A stretch of DNA of 64,000 nt, taken from the NCBI GenBank assembly GCA_963742205.1, contig CAVUKZ010000012.1:186001-250000 (forward strand). The letters run 5' to 3'. This DNA comes from WHSW01 sp963742205. GTDB lineage: Bacteria > Actinomycetota > Thermoleophilia > Solirubrobacterales > 70-9. Both the position numbers and the translations under genes were made by a program. Below the pieces are notes generated by a model. The model did not search any database. It saw only the letters and a list, made by a program, of their open reading frames with translations, and had not been told where the DNA came from. Positions 28,301 to 37,342 of the stretch are shown here, piece after piece. Within the stretch, counting starts at the first letter, position 1; each line of letters starts with the position of its first letter.

Positions 28301-29713
28301 CAGCCGCGGCACCGAGGCGACCGTGCCGAGCCCGCCGGGGTTGGTGAGCGAGATGTTGGTGCCCTGGAAGTCGTCGGCGGTGAGCTTGTTCTCCCGCGTC
28401 TTGGTGATCAGGTCCTCGTAGTAGGCGTGGAAGCCGGCGAAATCGAGCGCCTCGGCACCCTTGATGCAGGGGACCAGGAGGCTGCGCCCGCCGCGGCGCT
28501 CGACGTCGACCGCGATCCCGAGGTTGACGTCCTCGTGCTCGACCACCTGCGGCTTGCCGTCGGCCTCGGCGTAGGTCCGGGCCATCACCTTCCATTCCTC
28601 GGCCGCCTCGACGATCGCCCAGGCGATCAGGTGCGTGAAGGAGACCTTCATCCCGCGGTCCCGCAGCGCCGCGTTGAGCGCCTTGCGCTTCGCGTCGAGG
28701 ACGTCGACGGGCAGCGTCCTGAACGAGGTCGCGGTCGGCACCGACCGGCTGTCGTTCATCGCCTGGGCGAGCATCGCCGCCGGGCCGCGCAGCGGCTTCG
28801 CCTCCGGCGGCGCGGCCGGGGCGGTCGCTGGGGCGGCGCCGTTGCCGTCGGCCGCCGCGATCACATCCTCCTTGACCACCTTGCCGCCGGGACCGGAGCC
28901 CTTCACGGTGTCGAGGTCGAGGCCCTTGGCGGCGGCGATGCGGCGGGCGACCGGGGAGGCGCGGCCGTTGCCCGCATCGGCGGTGACGTTCAGCGGCTTC
29001 CGGCGCTTCGCGTCCGGGGGCTGCTCGGGTCAGCTTGCGGCTGTCGGCGCGGCGGCGCCCGCTGGTCATCTCGGCCAGGGCCTGGCCCACTTGGACGGTG
29101 TCGTCGGGGGAGACGAGCAGCTTGGTGATCGTGCCCGCGGCGGGGGCCGGGACCTCCGCGTCGATCTTGTCGGTCGAGACCTCGACGACCGTGTCGCCCT
29201 CGGCCACCGTGTCGCCCTCGGCCACGCGCCATTCGAGCACGGTGCCCTCGGTCACCGACTCGCCCATCTCGGGCATTGCAGACGGTCGAGCGGTCTCGCC
29301 CGCCGCCCGGCCAGCCGGGCGCTACCGACCTCGATCTGGCCTGGTTGCGGGGACTCGGAGGCGACGGTCTCGTCGCCGAGGTCCTCGTCGCCCTCGCCGC
29401 CGCCCATCACGAGGTCGCCATCGGCCTCCTTGAGCGGCGACGGATCGGCGCCGTTGCCGGAGCTGCCGTTGGGGTCGATCTGGGCGAGGACCTGGCCGAC
29501 CTCGACGGTGTCGTCGATCTTGGCGAGGATCTTGGTCACCACGCCGCTGGCCGGCGCCGGAACCTCGGCGTCGATCTTGTCGGTGGAGACCTCGACGACG
29601 GTGTCGCCCTCGGCGACCTCCTGGCCCTCCGAGACGTGCCACTCGAGGATCGTCCCCTCGGTAACCGACTCCCCCATCTGGGGCATTTGCAGGTCGACTA
29701 TTGCGTTTGCCAC
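25352..29713 (-). CDS. kgd: Fused 2-oxoglutarate dehydrogenase E2-E1 with two lipoyl domains (two frameshifts)
   Basis: This enzyme of about 1,450 residues joins, in order: lipoyl domain 1 ('MPQMGESVTEG', lysine in 'VSTDKIDAEVPAPA'), lipoyl domain 2 ('MPEMGESVTEG', same lysine motif), a peripheral-subunit-binding domain ('ASPVARRIAAAKGLDL', 'GSGPGGKVVKEDV'), an E2 succinyltransferase core ('TYDHRIIQGAESG') and a full E1 with a TPP site ('GDAAFPGQGVVAETLNL', 'TDNQVGFTTDP'). It oxidises 2-oxoglutarate to succinyl-CoA in the TCA cycle. Mycobacterial Kgd and corynebacterial OdhA have the E2-E1 fusion but lack the lipoyl and binding domains. Frame breaks near 29318 (between lipoyl domains) and 29035 (before the binding domain) are single-base and probably errors. 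GTG start at 29713. Confidence 0.9.
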
Positions 29714-29801
29714 TTGGTCGTTTGAGTGTATGACCTCGGCGTCGCGAGGTGCTGCGGTTTTCCCACAGAGAATGTGACCTTTCGCGCGCGAGAAGCCCGG
29801 C

Positions 29802-31201
29802 TCAGACCCGGTAGCGCTCCAGCGCCTCCTCCCGAGCACGGGGGTGGTCGACGATCGGCGCCGGGTAGTCCTCGCCGATCACGCACCCGCATTCGCGCTG
29901 GACGTCGTCCGGCATCGTCCACGGCTCGCGCATGTACCGCTCCGGCACCCGCTCGAGCTCGGGCACGTGGCGCAGCACGTAGGCGTTGTCGGGGTCGTAG
30001 CGCTCCTGATGGCGAGCCGGGTTGTAGATCCGCCGGAAGGCCGGCTGCGGATCGGTGCCGACCGAGGCGATCCACTGCCAGTTGCCGTTGTTGTTCGCCT
30101 CGTCGCCGTCGATGAGCAGGCGCATGAACCAGCGCTCGCCCCAGCGCCAGTCGATCCCCAGGTCCTTGGTCAGAAACGAGCCGACCACGAGCCGGGCCCG
30201 GTTGTGCATCCAGCCCTCTCGGCGCAGCTGGCGCATCCCGGCGTCGACGAGCGGATAGCCGGTGCGCCCCTCGCACCAGCGCTCGAAGCGCCCCTCGGCG
30301 TAGCTCCACTCGATCCGCCCGCGATAGCGCGCCTGGAACTCCGACCGGGCGTTGCGCGGGAAGTGGTGCAGGACGTGGTGGTGGAAGTCGCGCCAGCAGA
30401 GCTGGCGGCGAAACGCCTCCGGGCCCGCCCCGCGCGGCAGCCGCTCTTCGATCGCCCGCACCGAGAGGCAACCGAAGTGCAGATACGGGCGAGAGGCGCG
30501 AGGTGTTGTCGCGCCCGAGCGCGTCGTGATCGTCCGTGTAATCGCGGATCGGGCCGTCGAGGAAGCGGTCGAGCGTTCGGCGCGCCGCTGCCTCCCCGCC
30601 GGGCGCCGGATCGCTGACCTCCTGGCTCAGCCCCAGCGCTCCGAGCGACGGGATCCTTCCCTTACCGAGCCGCGAGGGCAGGGCCGGGAGCTCGCGCGGC
30701 GCCTCGAGCACGTCGCGGCGGGGCAGCTCAAGCCACTTGCGGTGAAAGGGGGAGAAGACGGTGTAGGGCTTGCCCTGCCCGGTCTCGATCGCCCGCACGT
30801 CGACCGCGTTGAGGCCCTCGTGCGAGCGCAGCGCGATCCCGGCGTCCGCGAACGCCCGCCGGGCGCGCTCGCCGCGCCGGCGCGCGAACGGGCTCACGTC
30901 CTGGGTCACGTGGATCGTCTCGGCCCCGGTCTGGCGCGCGAGCTCGACCAGCTCGCGCTCGGGCGGACCGCGGCGGATCACGAGCCGGGACCCGCGGTCG
31001 CTCAGCTCGCGGTCGAGATCGGCGAGGCACTCGAGCAGGAACTGCGTCCGCGGCCCGGAGGCGTGCCGGCCGTGCAGCAGGCGGTCGTCGAAGCAGAAGA
31101 CCGGGACGACCCGATCGTGCGTCGTCGAGCGCCGCCCGCAGGGCCGGGTGGTCGCGAACCCGCAGGTCGCGCCGGAACCAGACGACCGCGGTGTCGGTCA
31201 G
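29802..31201 (-). CDS. phrB: Deoxyribodipyrimidine photolyase (two frameshifts)
   Basis: This DNA repair flavoprotein uses blue light to split UV-induced pyrimidine dimers. The N-terminal Rossmann domain begins 'TDTAVVWFRRDLRVRDHPAL'. The C-terminal FAD-binding domain has 'WCEGRTGYPLVDAGMRQL', 'GWMHNRARLVVGSFLTKDL' and 'NNNGNWQWIASVGTDPQPAF', all class I photolyase hallmarks, including the electron-chain Trp residues. The frame breaks near 31115 and near 30480, both inside conserved regions. The likely CTG start at 31201 overlaps the stop of a zinc-ribbon gene. It ends 88 bases after the start of kgd, upstream on the same strand. Confidence 0.86.
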
Positions 31202-31503
31202 CCGAGCCTCGCGACCAGCACGACCTCGTTGGACGCCGTGTCGATGACGCCCTCGGCGAGGTAGGAGATCGCGGGCGCGACGTGCTCGCAGAACGGGCAC
31301 GCGAACTCGGCCCGTGGAGGGAGCTTCGGCGCCGGTGAGATCGGCACGCCGCACTCCGGGCACGAGAACGCCCCGCGGGCGAGGATCTGCCGGCCGTCGG
31401 TGACGAGGCGAGGGTCCTCGCCGACCGCCGAGCCGCCGGTGCGTCCTTGCTTGACGTCGGGTTCGCCGCGGTCGCCGGGGTCTGGGGCGATCTCGAAAGA
31501 CAC
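31198..31503 (-). CDS. Small zinc-ribbon protein
   Basis: This 101-residue soluble protein contains two Cys pairs, 'FSCPECGVPI' and 'FACPFCEHVAP', about 20 residues apart, a typical zinc-ribbon spacing. The N-terminal 40 residues are low complexity. The C-terminus ends 'NEVVLVARLG'. It is encoded just before, and overlapping, the photolyase gene, so the two are co-expressed. No specific function is recognised. Confidence 0.7.
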   Translation of the reverse strand: MSFEIAPDPGDRGEPDVKQGRTGGSAVGEDPRLVTDGRQILARGAFSCPECGVPISPAPKLPPRAEFACPFCEHVAPAISYLAEGVIDTASNEVVLVARLG

Positions 31504-31555
31504 TCGGAATCAATAGTAGGGTCAGGCGGCCGCGCGATTCGACCGAGGAGGACTA

Positions 31556-33694
31556 GTGGGCTACTTCGTCACCGGCGCGACCGGCTTCATCGGCCGCAAC
31601 CTCGTCGAGCTCCTGCTGGAGCGCGAGGGAACGATCTACGTGCTCGTGCGCGAGGGTTCCAAGGGCCGCCTGGCCGAGCTCCGCAACCGCTGGGGAGTCG
31701 GCGAGGACCGGATCGTCGGCATCGTCGGCGACCTCGCCGAGCCCCGCCTCGGCGTCTCCGACGAGGACCTGGCCCGGCTCGAGGGCGAGGTCGATCACCT
31801 CTTCCATCTCGCGGCGATCTACGACATGAAGGCGAGCGCCGAGAGCCAGCGGGTCGCCAACGTGGAGGGCACGCGCCACATGGTCCAGTTCGCCGAGGCC
31901 GTGCAGGCCGGGCGCGTCCACATGGTCAGCTCGATCGCCGCCGCCGGCCTCTACAAGGGCACCTGGCGCGAGGACATGTTCGACGAGGCCCAGGAGGTCG
32001 ACAACCACCCCTACTTCCAGACCAAGCACGAGTCCGAGGGCGTGGTCCGCGACGAGTGCTCGCGCCCGTGGCGCGTCTACCGCCCCGGCATCGTGGTCGG
32101 CAACTCCGAGACGGGCGAGATGGACAAGGTCGACGGGCCCTACTACTTCTTCAAGCTCATCCGCCGGATCCGGGGCGTGGTTCCGCAATGGCTGCCGGTG
32201 CCGGGGGTCGAGGGGCGCGAGATCAACATCGTCCCGGTCGACTTCGTGGTCAAGGCCATGGACCACATCGCCCACCTCGACGGCCTCGACGGGCGGGCGT
32301 TCAGCCTCACCGACCCGCACCCGCACACGGCCGGCGAGGTGATCGACATCTTCGCCAGCGCCGCGCACGCGCCGCAGACCTCGATCCGCGTGCCGCCGTG
32401 GGCGATCGACGGCGCCGAGCCGCTGGTGAAGGCCGCGCTCACCGTCACCCCGCTCTCGGACGCCGTCCTCGACCAGGTGCTGGGCGACTTCGGGATCCCG
32501 CGCTCGGTCCTGGTCTACGTCAACTACCCGACGCACTTCGACTCCCGCCAGACGCAGGCCGCGCTGGAGGGCACCGGGATCTCCGTCCCGCCGCTCGAGG
32601 CCTACGCGGGCAAGCTCTGGGACTACTGGGAGCGCCACCTCGACCCCGACCTGTTCCGCGACCGGACCCTGATGGGCGCCGCGCGCGGACGGCTCGGCGT
32701 GATCGGCGGCCTGGCGCAGATCCTCGAGCAGCAGATCCCCGACGAGCTGCTGCGCTTTGGGCGCAACATCGTCGGCAACGCCTCGCTCGAGGCCGCCGTG
32801 CGGGGCCGGAAGCTGATGGTCACGGGAGCCTCCTCGGGGATCGGCAAGGCGGCGGCGCTGAAGATCGCCGACGCGGGCGGCACCGTGTTGCTCGTCGCGC
32901 GCACGCCCGAGAAGCTCGAGCTGACCCGCGACCAGATCCTCGCCGGGGGCGGGATCGCGCACATTCACCAGTGCGACCTCTCCGACCCCGAGGACATCGA
33001 CCGGATGGCCGACGAGGTGCTGGCCGAGCACGGCCACGTGGACGTGCTGATCAACAATGCCGGCCGTTCGATCCGGCGCTCGGTCGCCCTCTCGTATGAC
33101 CGCCCGCACGACTTCGAGCGCACGATCCAGCTCAACTACCTGGGCGCGGTGCGGCTGATCCTCAAGCTGCTCCCGCGGATGCGCGAGCGCAAGTCGGGCC
33201 AGATCATCAACATCAGCTCGATCGGGGTGCAGACCAACATGCCCCGGTTCTCGGCCTACGTCGCCTCGAAGTCGGCGCTCGACGCGTTCAGCCGCTCGAT
33301 CGCCTCGGAGATCATCGACGACGGCGTCCACATCACCACGATCAACATGCCGCTGGTGCGGACGCCGATGATCGCGCCGACGAAGATGTACGACCGCTTC
33401 CCGACGATCACCCCGGAGGAGGCGGCGGACATGATCTGCGAGGCGATCATCCACAAGCCGAAGCGGATCGCGACGCCGATGGGCACGCTGGGCCAGATCC
33501 TCTACGCGCTCAACCCGAAGTCGATCGACTACATCCTCAACACCGCCTACCACCTGTTCCCGGACTCGAGCGCCGCGCGGGGCGAGAAGGGCAAGCCGAA
33601 GGACCCACGCGAGCCGGCGCCGCAGACCACCGACGAGGAGGCCAACCGCCGCCAGCTGCTGTTCGCGAACCTGATGCGGGGAGTGCACTGGTAG
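31556..33694 (+). CDS. Bifunctional fatty acyl-CoA/fatty aldehyde reductase (FAR, Marinobacter Maqu_2507 type)
   Basis: This 712-residue protein has two SDR domains. The N-terminal domain (about 1-370) is of the acyl-CoA reductase type, with 'FVTGATGFIGRNLVELLL' and active-site Tyr/Lys in 'PYFQTKHESE'. The C-terminal classical SDR (about 415-660) has 'VTGASSGIGKAAALKIA', 'NNAGRSIRRSVALS' and 'FSAYVASKSALDAFSR'. Block by block it resembles the Marinobacter enzyme that reduces fatty acyl-CoA to fatty alcohol with NADPH, down to the C-terminal 'LMRGVHW'. GTG start at 31556 with an AGGAGG-type site just upstream. The next gene encodes an alkyl-DHAP synthase-like protein, which would use the alcohol. 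Confidence 0.9.
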   Translation: MGYFVTGATGFIGRNLVELLLEREGTIYVLVREGSKGRLAELRNRWGVGEDRIVGIVGDLAEPRLGVSDEDLARLEGEVDHLFHLAAIYDMKASAESQRVANVEGTRHMVQFAEAVQAGRVHMVSSIAAAGLYKGTWREDMFDEAQEVDNHPYFQTKHESEGVVRDECSRPWRVYRPGIVVGNSETGEMDKVDGPYYFFKLIRRIRGVVPQWLPVPGVEGREINIVPVDFVVKAMDHIAHLDGLDGRAFSLTDPHPHTAGEVIDIFASAAHAPQTSIRVPPWAIDGAEPLVKAALTVTPLSDAVLDQVLGDFGIPRSVLVYVNYPTHFDSRQTQAALEGTGISVPPLEAYAGKLWDYWERHLDPDLFRDRTLMGAARGRLGVIGGLAQILEQQIPDELLRFGRNIVGNASLEAAVRGRKLMVTGASSGIGKAAALKIADAGGTVLLVARTPEKLELTRDQILAGGGIAHIHQCDLSDPEDIDRMADEVLAEHGHVDVLINNAGRSIRRSVALSYDRPHDFERTIQLNYLGAVRLILKLLPRMRERKSGQIINISSIGVQTNMPRFSAYVASKSALDAFSRSIASEIIDDGVHITTINMPLVRTPMIAPTKMYDRFPTITPEEAADMICEAIIHKPKRIATPMGTLGQILYALNPKSIDYILNTAYHLFPDSSAARGEKGKPKDPREPAPQTTDEEANRRQLLFANLMRGVHW

Positions 33695-33726
33695 TCACGT
33701 GGGCGACGGCGATACCGTGACCGCCG

Positions 33727-35298
33727 ATGCCCGGCCGTGAGCGCAAGCACTGGGGCTGGGGATACGCAGATCAGCAGCCGTCGGCGACCGATCTCGACGC
33801 CGCCGCCCGCGACATCCGCGAGCGCCTCGGCTTCGGAGGCGAGCCCGAGCAGCCGGTGGCGTTGGAGGCGATCGAGCTGCCGGACTCCCGCCTGCGGGCG
33901 CCGGCGGGCCTCGAGGCGATCGTTTCGGACGACCGCCGTGAGCGGATCACCCACGCGCTGGGCAAGGCCTACCGCGACGTGGTCCGTGGGTTCCGCGGGC
34001 GGATCGACAACCCACCGGACCTCGTGGCCCGCCCGCGCGACGAGGGCGACGTCGAGGCCGTGCTCGAATGGTGCACCGACGAGCGGGTGGCCGCGATCCC
34101 ATATGGCGGGGGCACCAGCGTCGTCGGCGGGATCGAGCCGCGGCTCGAGGGCGACTATCGCGGCGCGGTGAGCGTCGACCTGGGCGGGCTCGATCGGGTG
34201 CTCGAGGTCGACGCGGCCTCGCGCGCTGCCCGGATCCAGGCGGGGGTCCTCGGCCCCGCCCTCAACGAGCAGCTCGCCGAGCACGACCTGACCCTGCGCC
34301 ACTTTCCGCAGTCGTTTGAGTACTCGACCCTCGGCGGCTGGATCGCCACCCGCGCCGGCGGCCACTTCGCCACCGTCTGGACCCACATCGACGATCTGGT
34401 CGAGTCCGTCAGGGCGCTCACCCCGGCCGGTGTCTGGGAGAGCCGCCGGTTGCCGGGCTCCGGCGCCGGGCCGAGCCCCGACCGGATGCTGATCGGCTCC
34501 GAGGGCATCCTCGGGGTGATCACCGAGGCATGGGTGCGAGTGCACGAGCGCCCGCGGCACAAGGCGTCGGCCGCGGTCGCGTTCGGATCGTTTGCCGCAG
34601 GGGCCGAGGCGGTGCGCGCGCTCTCGCAGTCGGGCCTCAACCCGGCGAACTGCCGGCTGCTGGACGAGGTCGAGGCGGAGGTCACCCAGGCCGACGAGCA
34701 CGGCCGGGCCGTGCTCGTGCTCGGGTTCGAGTCGGCACACCAACCGGTGGACGCCCTCTTCGACCAGGCGCTGGAGCTAGCCCGCGACCACGGTGGGGAG
34801 GTGACCTCGGAGCGGCGCGAAGGCGCGGTGACCGCCTGGCGGGATGCGTTCCTGGCGGCGCCGTACCTGCGCGACACCTTCGTCGCCTGCGGCGTCCTCT
34901 CCGAGACCTTCGAGACGGCGATCACCTGGGATCGGTTCGAGGAGTTCCACGCGACGGTGGTCGCGATCGCGCGCCGCGCGGTCGGCGACGAGGCCAAGGT
35001 GATGTGTCGCTTCACCCACGTCTACCCCGACGGTCCCGCGCCCTATTTCACGATCCTCGCGCCCGCCCGGCGCGGCGACGAGGTCGCCCAGTGGGACGAG
35101 ATCAAGGCCGCGGTCTCGGACGTCCTGATCGACGCCGGGGGCACGATCACCCACCATCACGCGGTCGGGCGCGACCACAGGCCCTGGTACGACCGCCAGC
35201 GACCGCCGCCGTTCGCCGACGCGCTGCGCGCGGCTAAGGGCGCAGTCGATCCTGCGGGCGTGATGAACCCCGGGGTACTGGTCGACCCGAGTACCTAA
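33727..35298 (+). CDS. FAD-binding alkyl-DHAP synthase-like oxidase (AGPS family)
   Basis: This 523-residue VAO-fold flavoprotein opens with 'RKHWGWGYADQ', typical of alkyldihydroxyacetonephosphate synthases. The FAD domain has 'AIPYGGGTSVVGGIEP', 'TLGGWIATRAGGHFAT' and 'LIGSEGILGVITEAWVR'. Near the C-terminus are the catalytic His cluster 'GTITHHHAVGRDH' and 'VDPAGVMNPGVL'. AGPS exchanges the acyl chain of acyl-DHAP for a fatty alcohol, forming the ether bond of ether lipids. It lies 32 bases after a fatty alcohol-forming reductase, a matching pair. DprE1 was considered because a UbiA gene follows, but the motifs are those of AGPS. Confidence 0.88.
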   Translation: MPGRERKHWGWGYADQQPSATDLDAAARDIRERLGFGGEPEQPVALEAIELPDSRLRAPAGLEAIVSDDRRERITHALGKAYRDVVRGFRGRIDNPPDLVARPRDEGDVEAVLEWCTDERVAAIPYGGGTSVVGGIEPRLEGDYRGAVSVDLGGLDRVLEVDAASRAARIQAGVLGPALNEQLAEHDLTLRHFPQSFEYSTLGGWIATRAGGHFATVWTHIDDLVESVRALTPAGVWESRRLPGSGAGPSPDRMLIGSEGILGVITEAWVRVHERPRHKASAAVAFGSFAAGAEAVRALSQSGLNPANCRLLDEVEAEVTQADEHGRAVLVLGFESAHQPVDALFDQALELARDHGGEVTSERREGAVTAWRDAFLAAPYLRDTFVACGVLSETFETAITWDRFEEFHATVVAIARRAVGDEAKVMCRFTHVYPDGPAPYFTILAPARRGDEVAQWDEIKAAVSDVLIDAGGTITHHHAVGRDHRPWYDRQRPPPFADALRAAKGAVDPAGVMNPGVLVDPST

Positions 35299-35309
35299 CC
35301 TGCCCCGGC

Positions 35310-36176
35310 ATGCCGCCGCTGATCGTCGCCCTGCGCCCGCAGGAGTGGATCAAGAACCTGCTCGTCTTCGCCGGCGTCCTGTTCTCGGGGCGGCTCGACG
35401 AGAGCGGGGCGCTCGGCGACGCGCTGATCACCTTCATCTGCTTCTGCGGGATCTCCAGCGCCGGCTATCTGCTGAACGACCTCCGCGACCGCGAGCACGA
35501 CCGCCGCCACCCGGACAAGCGCAACCGGCCCATAGCCAGCGGCGCGGTCAGCCCGGCGACCGCCGCCGGACTCGCGGTGGTGCTGGGCGTCGGCGCGATC
35601 GCGCTCGGGTTCGCGGTCGAGCCCGAGGTCGCCGGGCTTGGTCGCCCTCTACGGCGTGATCACCACCGCCTACTCGCTGGGGCTCAAGCGGCTGGTGATC
35701 ATCGACGTGATGACGATCGCCTCGCTGTTCATCCTGCGGGTGGTGGCGGGAGCGGTCGCGGTCGGTGCCCACGCGTCGGAGTTCCTGCTGATCTGCACCG
35801 GGATGCTCGCCCTCTTCCTCGGCTTCACAAAGCGCCGCCAGGAGGCGATGCTGGAGGGGTCGGATACCGGGGACGTCGACACCCGCCCCGTCTGGAGCAC
35901 TACTCGATCCCGTTCCTCGATCAGATGATCGCGATGGTCACCGCCTCGGCGGTCATCACCTACATCATCTACGCGGTGGACTCTCCCCTCGCGGGGTCGA
36001 AGATGCTCGCCACCGCCCCCTCGGTCCTCTACGGGATCTTCCGTTACCTCTATCTGATCTACGACCGCCACGACACGCGCTCGACCGCGGCGATCCTCAC
36101 CGAGGATCCGGGGATGGTCTTCGCCGCGGTCACCTGGGTCGGGGCGGCGTTGGCGGTGCTCTACGTGTTCGACTGA
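35310..36176 (+). CDS. UbiA-family prenyltransferase, DPPR synthase-like (two frameshifts)
   Basis: This polytopic membrane protein resembles decaprenyl-phosphate 5-phosphoribosyltransferase (UbiA superfamily). It begins 'LRPQEWIKNLLVFAGVL' and carries the first Asp-rich motif 'NDLRDREHDRRHPDKRNRPI'. The second substrate region includes 'AYSLGLKRLVIIDVMTIA' and 'FLGFTKRRQEA'. The frame breaks near 35636 (an extra T in 'gggcttggtc') and near 35893 (a lost C in 'cccgtctgg'), after which the original frame resumes with 'LEHYSIPFLDQMIAMV'. It starts 11 bases after the AGPS-like gene, so the two are co-transcribed. Transfer of a prenyl chain to a polar acceptor is the inferred reaction. Confidence 0.85.
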   Translation: MPPLIVALRPQEWIKNLLVFAGVLFSGRLDESGALGDALITFICFCGISSAGYLLNDLRDREHDRRHPDKRNRPIASGAVSPATAAGLAVVLGVGAIALGFAVEPEVAGLGRPLRRDHHRLLAGAQAAGDHRRDDDRLAVHPAGGGGSGRGRCPRVGVPADLHRDARPLPRLHKAPPGGDAGGVGYRGRRHPPRLEHYSIPFLDQMIAMVTASAVITYIIYAVDSPLAGSKMLATAPSVLYGIFRYLYLIYDRHDTRSTAAILTEDPGMVFAAVTWVGAALAVLYVFD

Positions 36177-36199
36177 ACGCTTGTACTAGCTTTCCGCGC

Positions 36200-37339
36200 G
36201 TGGATCTGACGCTCAACCCCGACGAGGCGGCCTTCCGTGACGAGGTGCGCGCCTGGATCCAGGCGAACCACCCGGGCCCGGCGCCGACCACCGGCGATCA
36301 GGCCCAGTTCGAGTTCGAGCGCGAGTGGCAGCGGGAGATGCACGCCGCGGGATGGGCCGGGATCTCCTGGCCGAAGGAGTACGGCGGGCGCGGGGCGACG
36401 CTGATCGAGCAGTCGATCTTCGGCGAGGAGTTGGCGCGCGCGAAGGCGCCGCGGCCGGCCAACGTGCTCGGCCTGGTGATGGGCGGGCCGGTCGTGATCG
36501 CCCACGGGAGCGGCGAGCAGAAGGAGCGCTTTCTGGAGCCGATCCTCTCCGCCGAGGAGATCTGGTGCCAGGGCTTCTCCGAGCCGGAATCGGGCTCGGA
36601 CCTCGCCTCGCTCAAGACCAAGGCCGTGCAGGAAAACGGCGGCTGGCGGATCACGGGGCAGAAGGTCTGGACCACGTTCGCCCACGAGGCGAAGTGGTGC
36701 ATGCTCGTCGCCCGCACCGATCCGGACGTGCCCAAGCACAAGGGCCTCACCTACTTCCTCATGGATATGGAGCAGGACGAGGTCGAGGTCCGGCCGCTGC
36801 GCCAGATCACCGGCGAAGCGGAGTTCAACGAGCTCTTCATCGAGAACGCCTACGTGCCCGAGGAGAACGTGGTCGGCGGGGTTGGCAACGGCTGGATGGT
36901 CGCGATCACGACGCTGATGAACGAGCGTGCAGGCCTCGGCGCGTCCGCCGCCCTCGGGCTCGCGAACGCGCTCGACGAGCTGATCGAGCTCGCGAAGGAG
37001 CGCGGTCGCGCCGACGACCCCCTGGTGCGCGACAAGGTCGCGCGGCTCAAGATCGGCATCGAGGGCCTGCGGCTCGGGGCGATGCGGGCGCTGACCGCGA
37101 CGATGAAGGTCGGGACCCCGGGGCCGGAGGGCTCGATCGCGAAGCTGCAGTGGTCGTCGACCAACCAGGCGCTGACCGAGCTCGCGGTCGAGATCGGCGG
37201 GATCGACGCGCTCACCCGCGGCAATCTCTGGGCCTACCGGTTCCTGCGCTCGCGGGCGAACTCGATCGAGGGCGGCACCAGCGACGTGCTCCGCAACATC
37301 GTCGCCGAGCGAGTCCTCGGCCTGCCGAAGCTGCGCTAA
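36200..37339 (+). CDS. Acyl-CoA dehydrogenase, large partner
   Basis: This 379-residue flavoprotein has the full acyl-CoA dehydrogenase fold: helical N-domain ('NPDEAAFRDEVRAWIQANHP'), the beta domain ('CQGFSEPESGSDLASLKTKA', 'WTTFAHEAKW') and the C-terminal helical domain ending 'SIEGGTSDVLRNIVAERVLG'. It catalyses alpha-beta dehydrogenation of an acyl-CoA with FAD. GTG start at 36200. The next gene, 4 bases on, encodes a shorter member of the family; such adjacent unequal pairs in actinobacteria form alpha2-beta2 enzymes, often for steroid or branched side chains. Confidence 0.91.
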   Translation: MDLTLNPDEAAFRDEVRAWIQANHPGPAPTTGDQAQFEFEREWQREMHAAGWAGISWPKEYGGRGATLIEQSIFGEELARAKAPRPANVLGLVMGGPVVIAHGSGEQKERFLEPILSAEEIWCQGFSEPESGSDLASLKTKAVQENGGWRITGQKVWTTFAHEAKWCMLVARTDPDVPKHKGLTYFLMDMEQDEVEVRPLRQITGEAEFNELFIENAYVPEENVVGGVGNGWMVAITTLMNERAGLGASAALGLANALDELIELAKERGRADDPLVRDKVARLKIGIEGLRLGAMRALTATMKVGTPGPEGSIAKLQWSSTNQALTELAVEIGGIDALTRGNLWAYRFLRSRANSIEGGTSDVLRNIVAERVLGLPKLR

Positions 37340-37342
37340 CCA

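Noticed and set aside
33727..35298. DprE1-like oxidase of arabinan synthesis
   Set aside because: The neighbouring UbiA gene suggested it, but the N-terminal HWGWGYAD block, the HHH motif and the length are those of alkyl-DHAP synthase, and no DprE2 gene follows.
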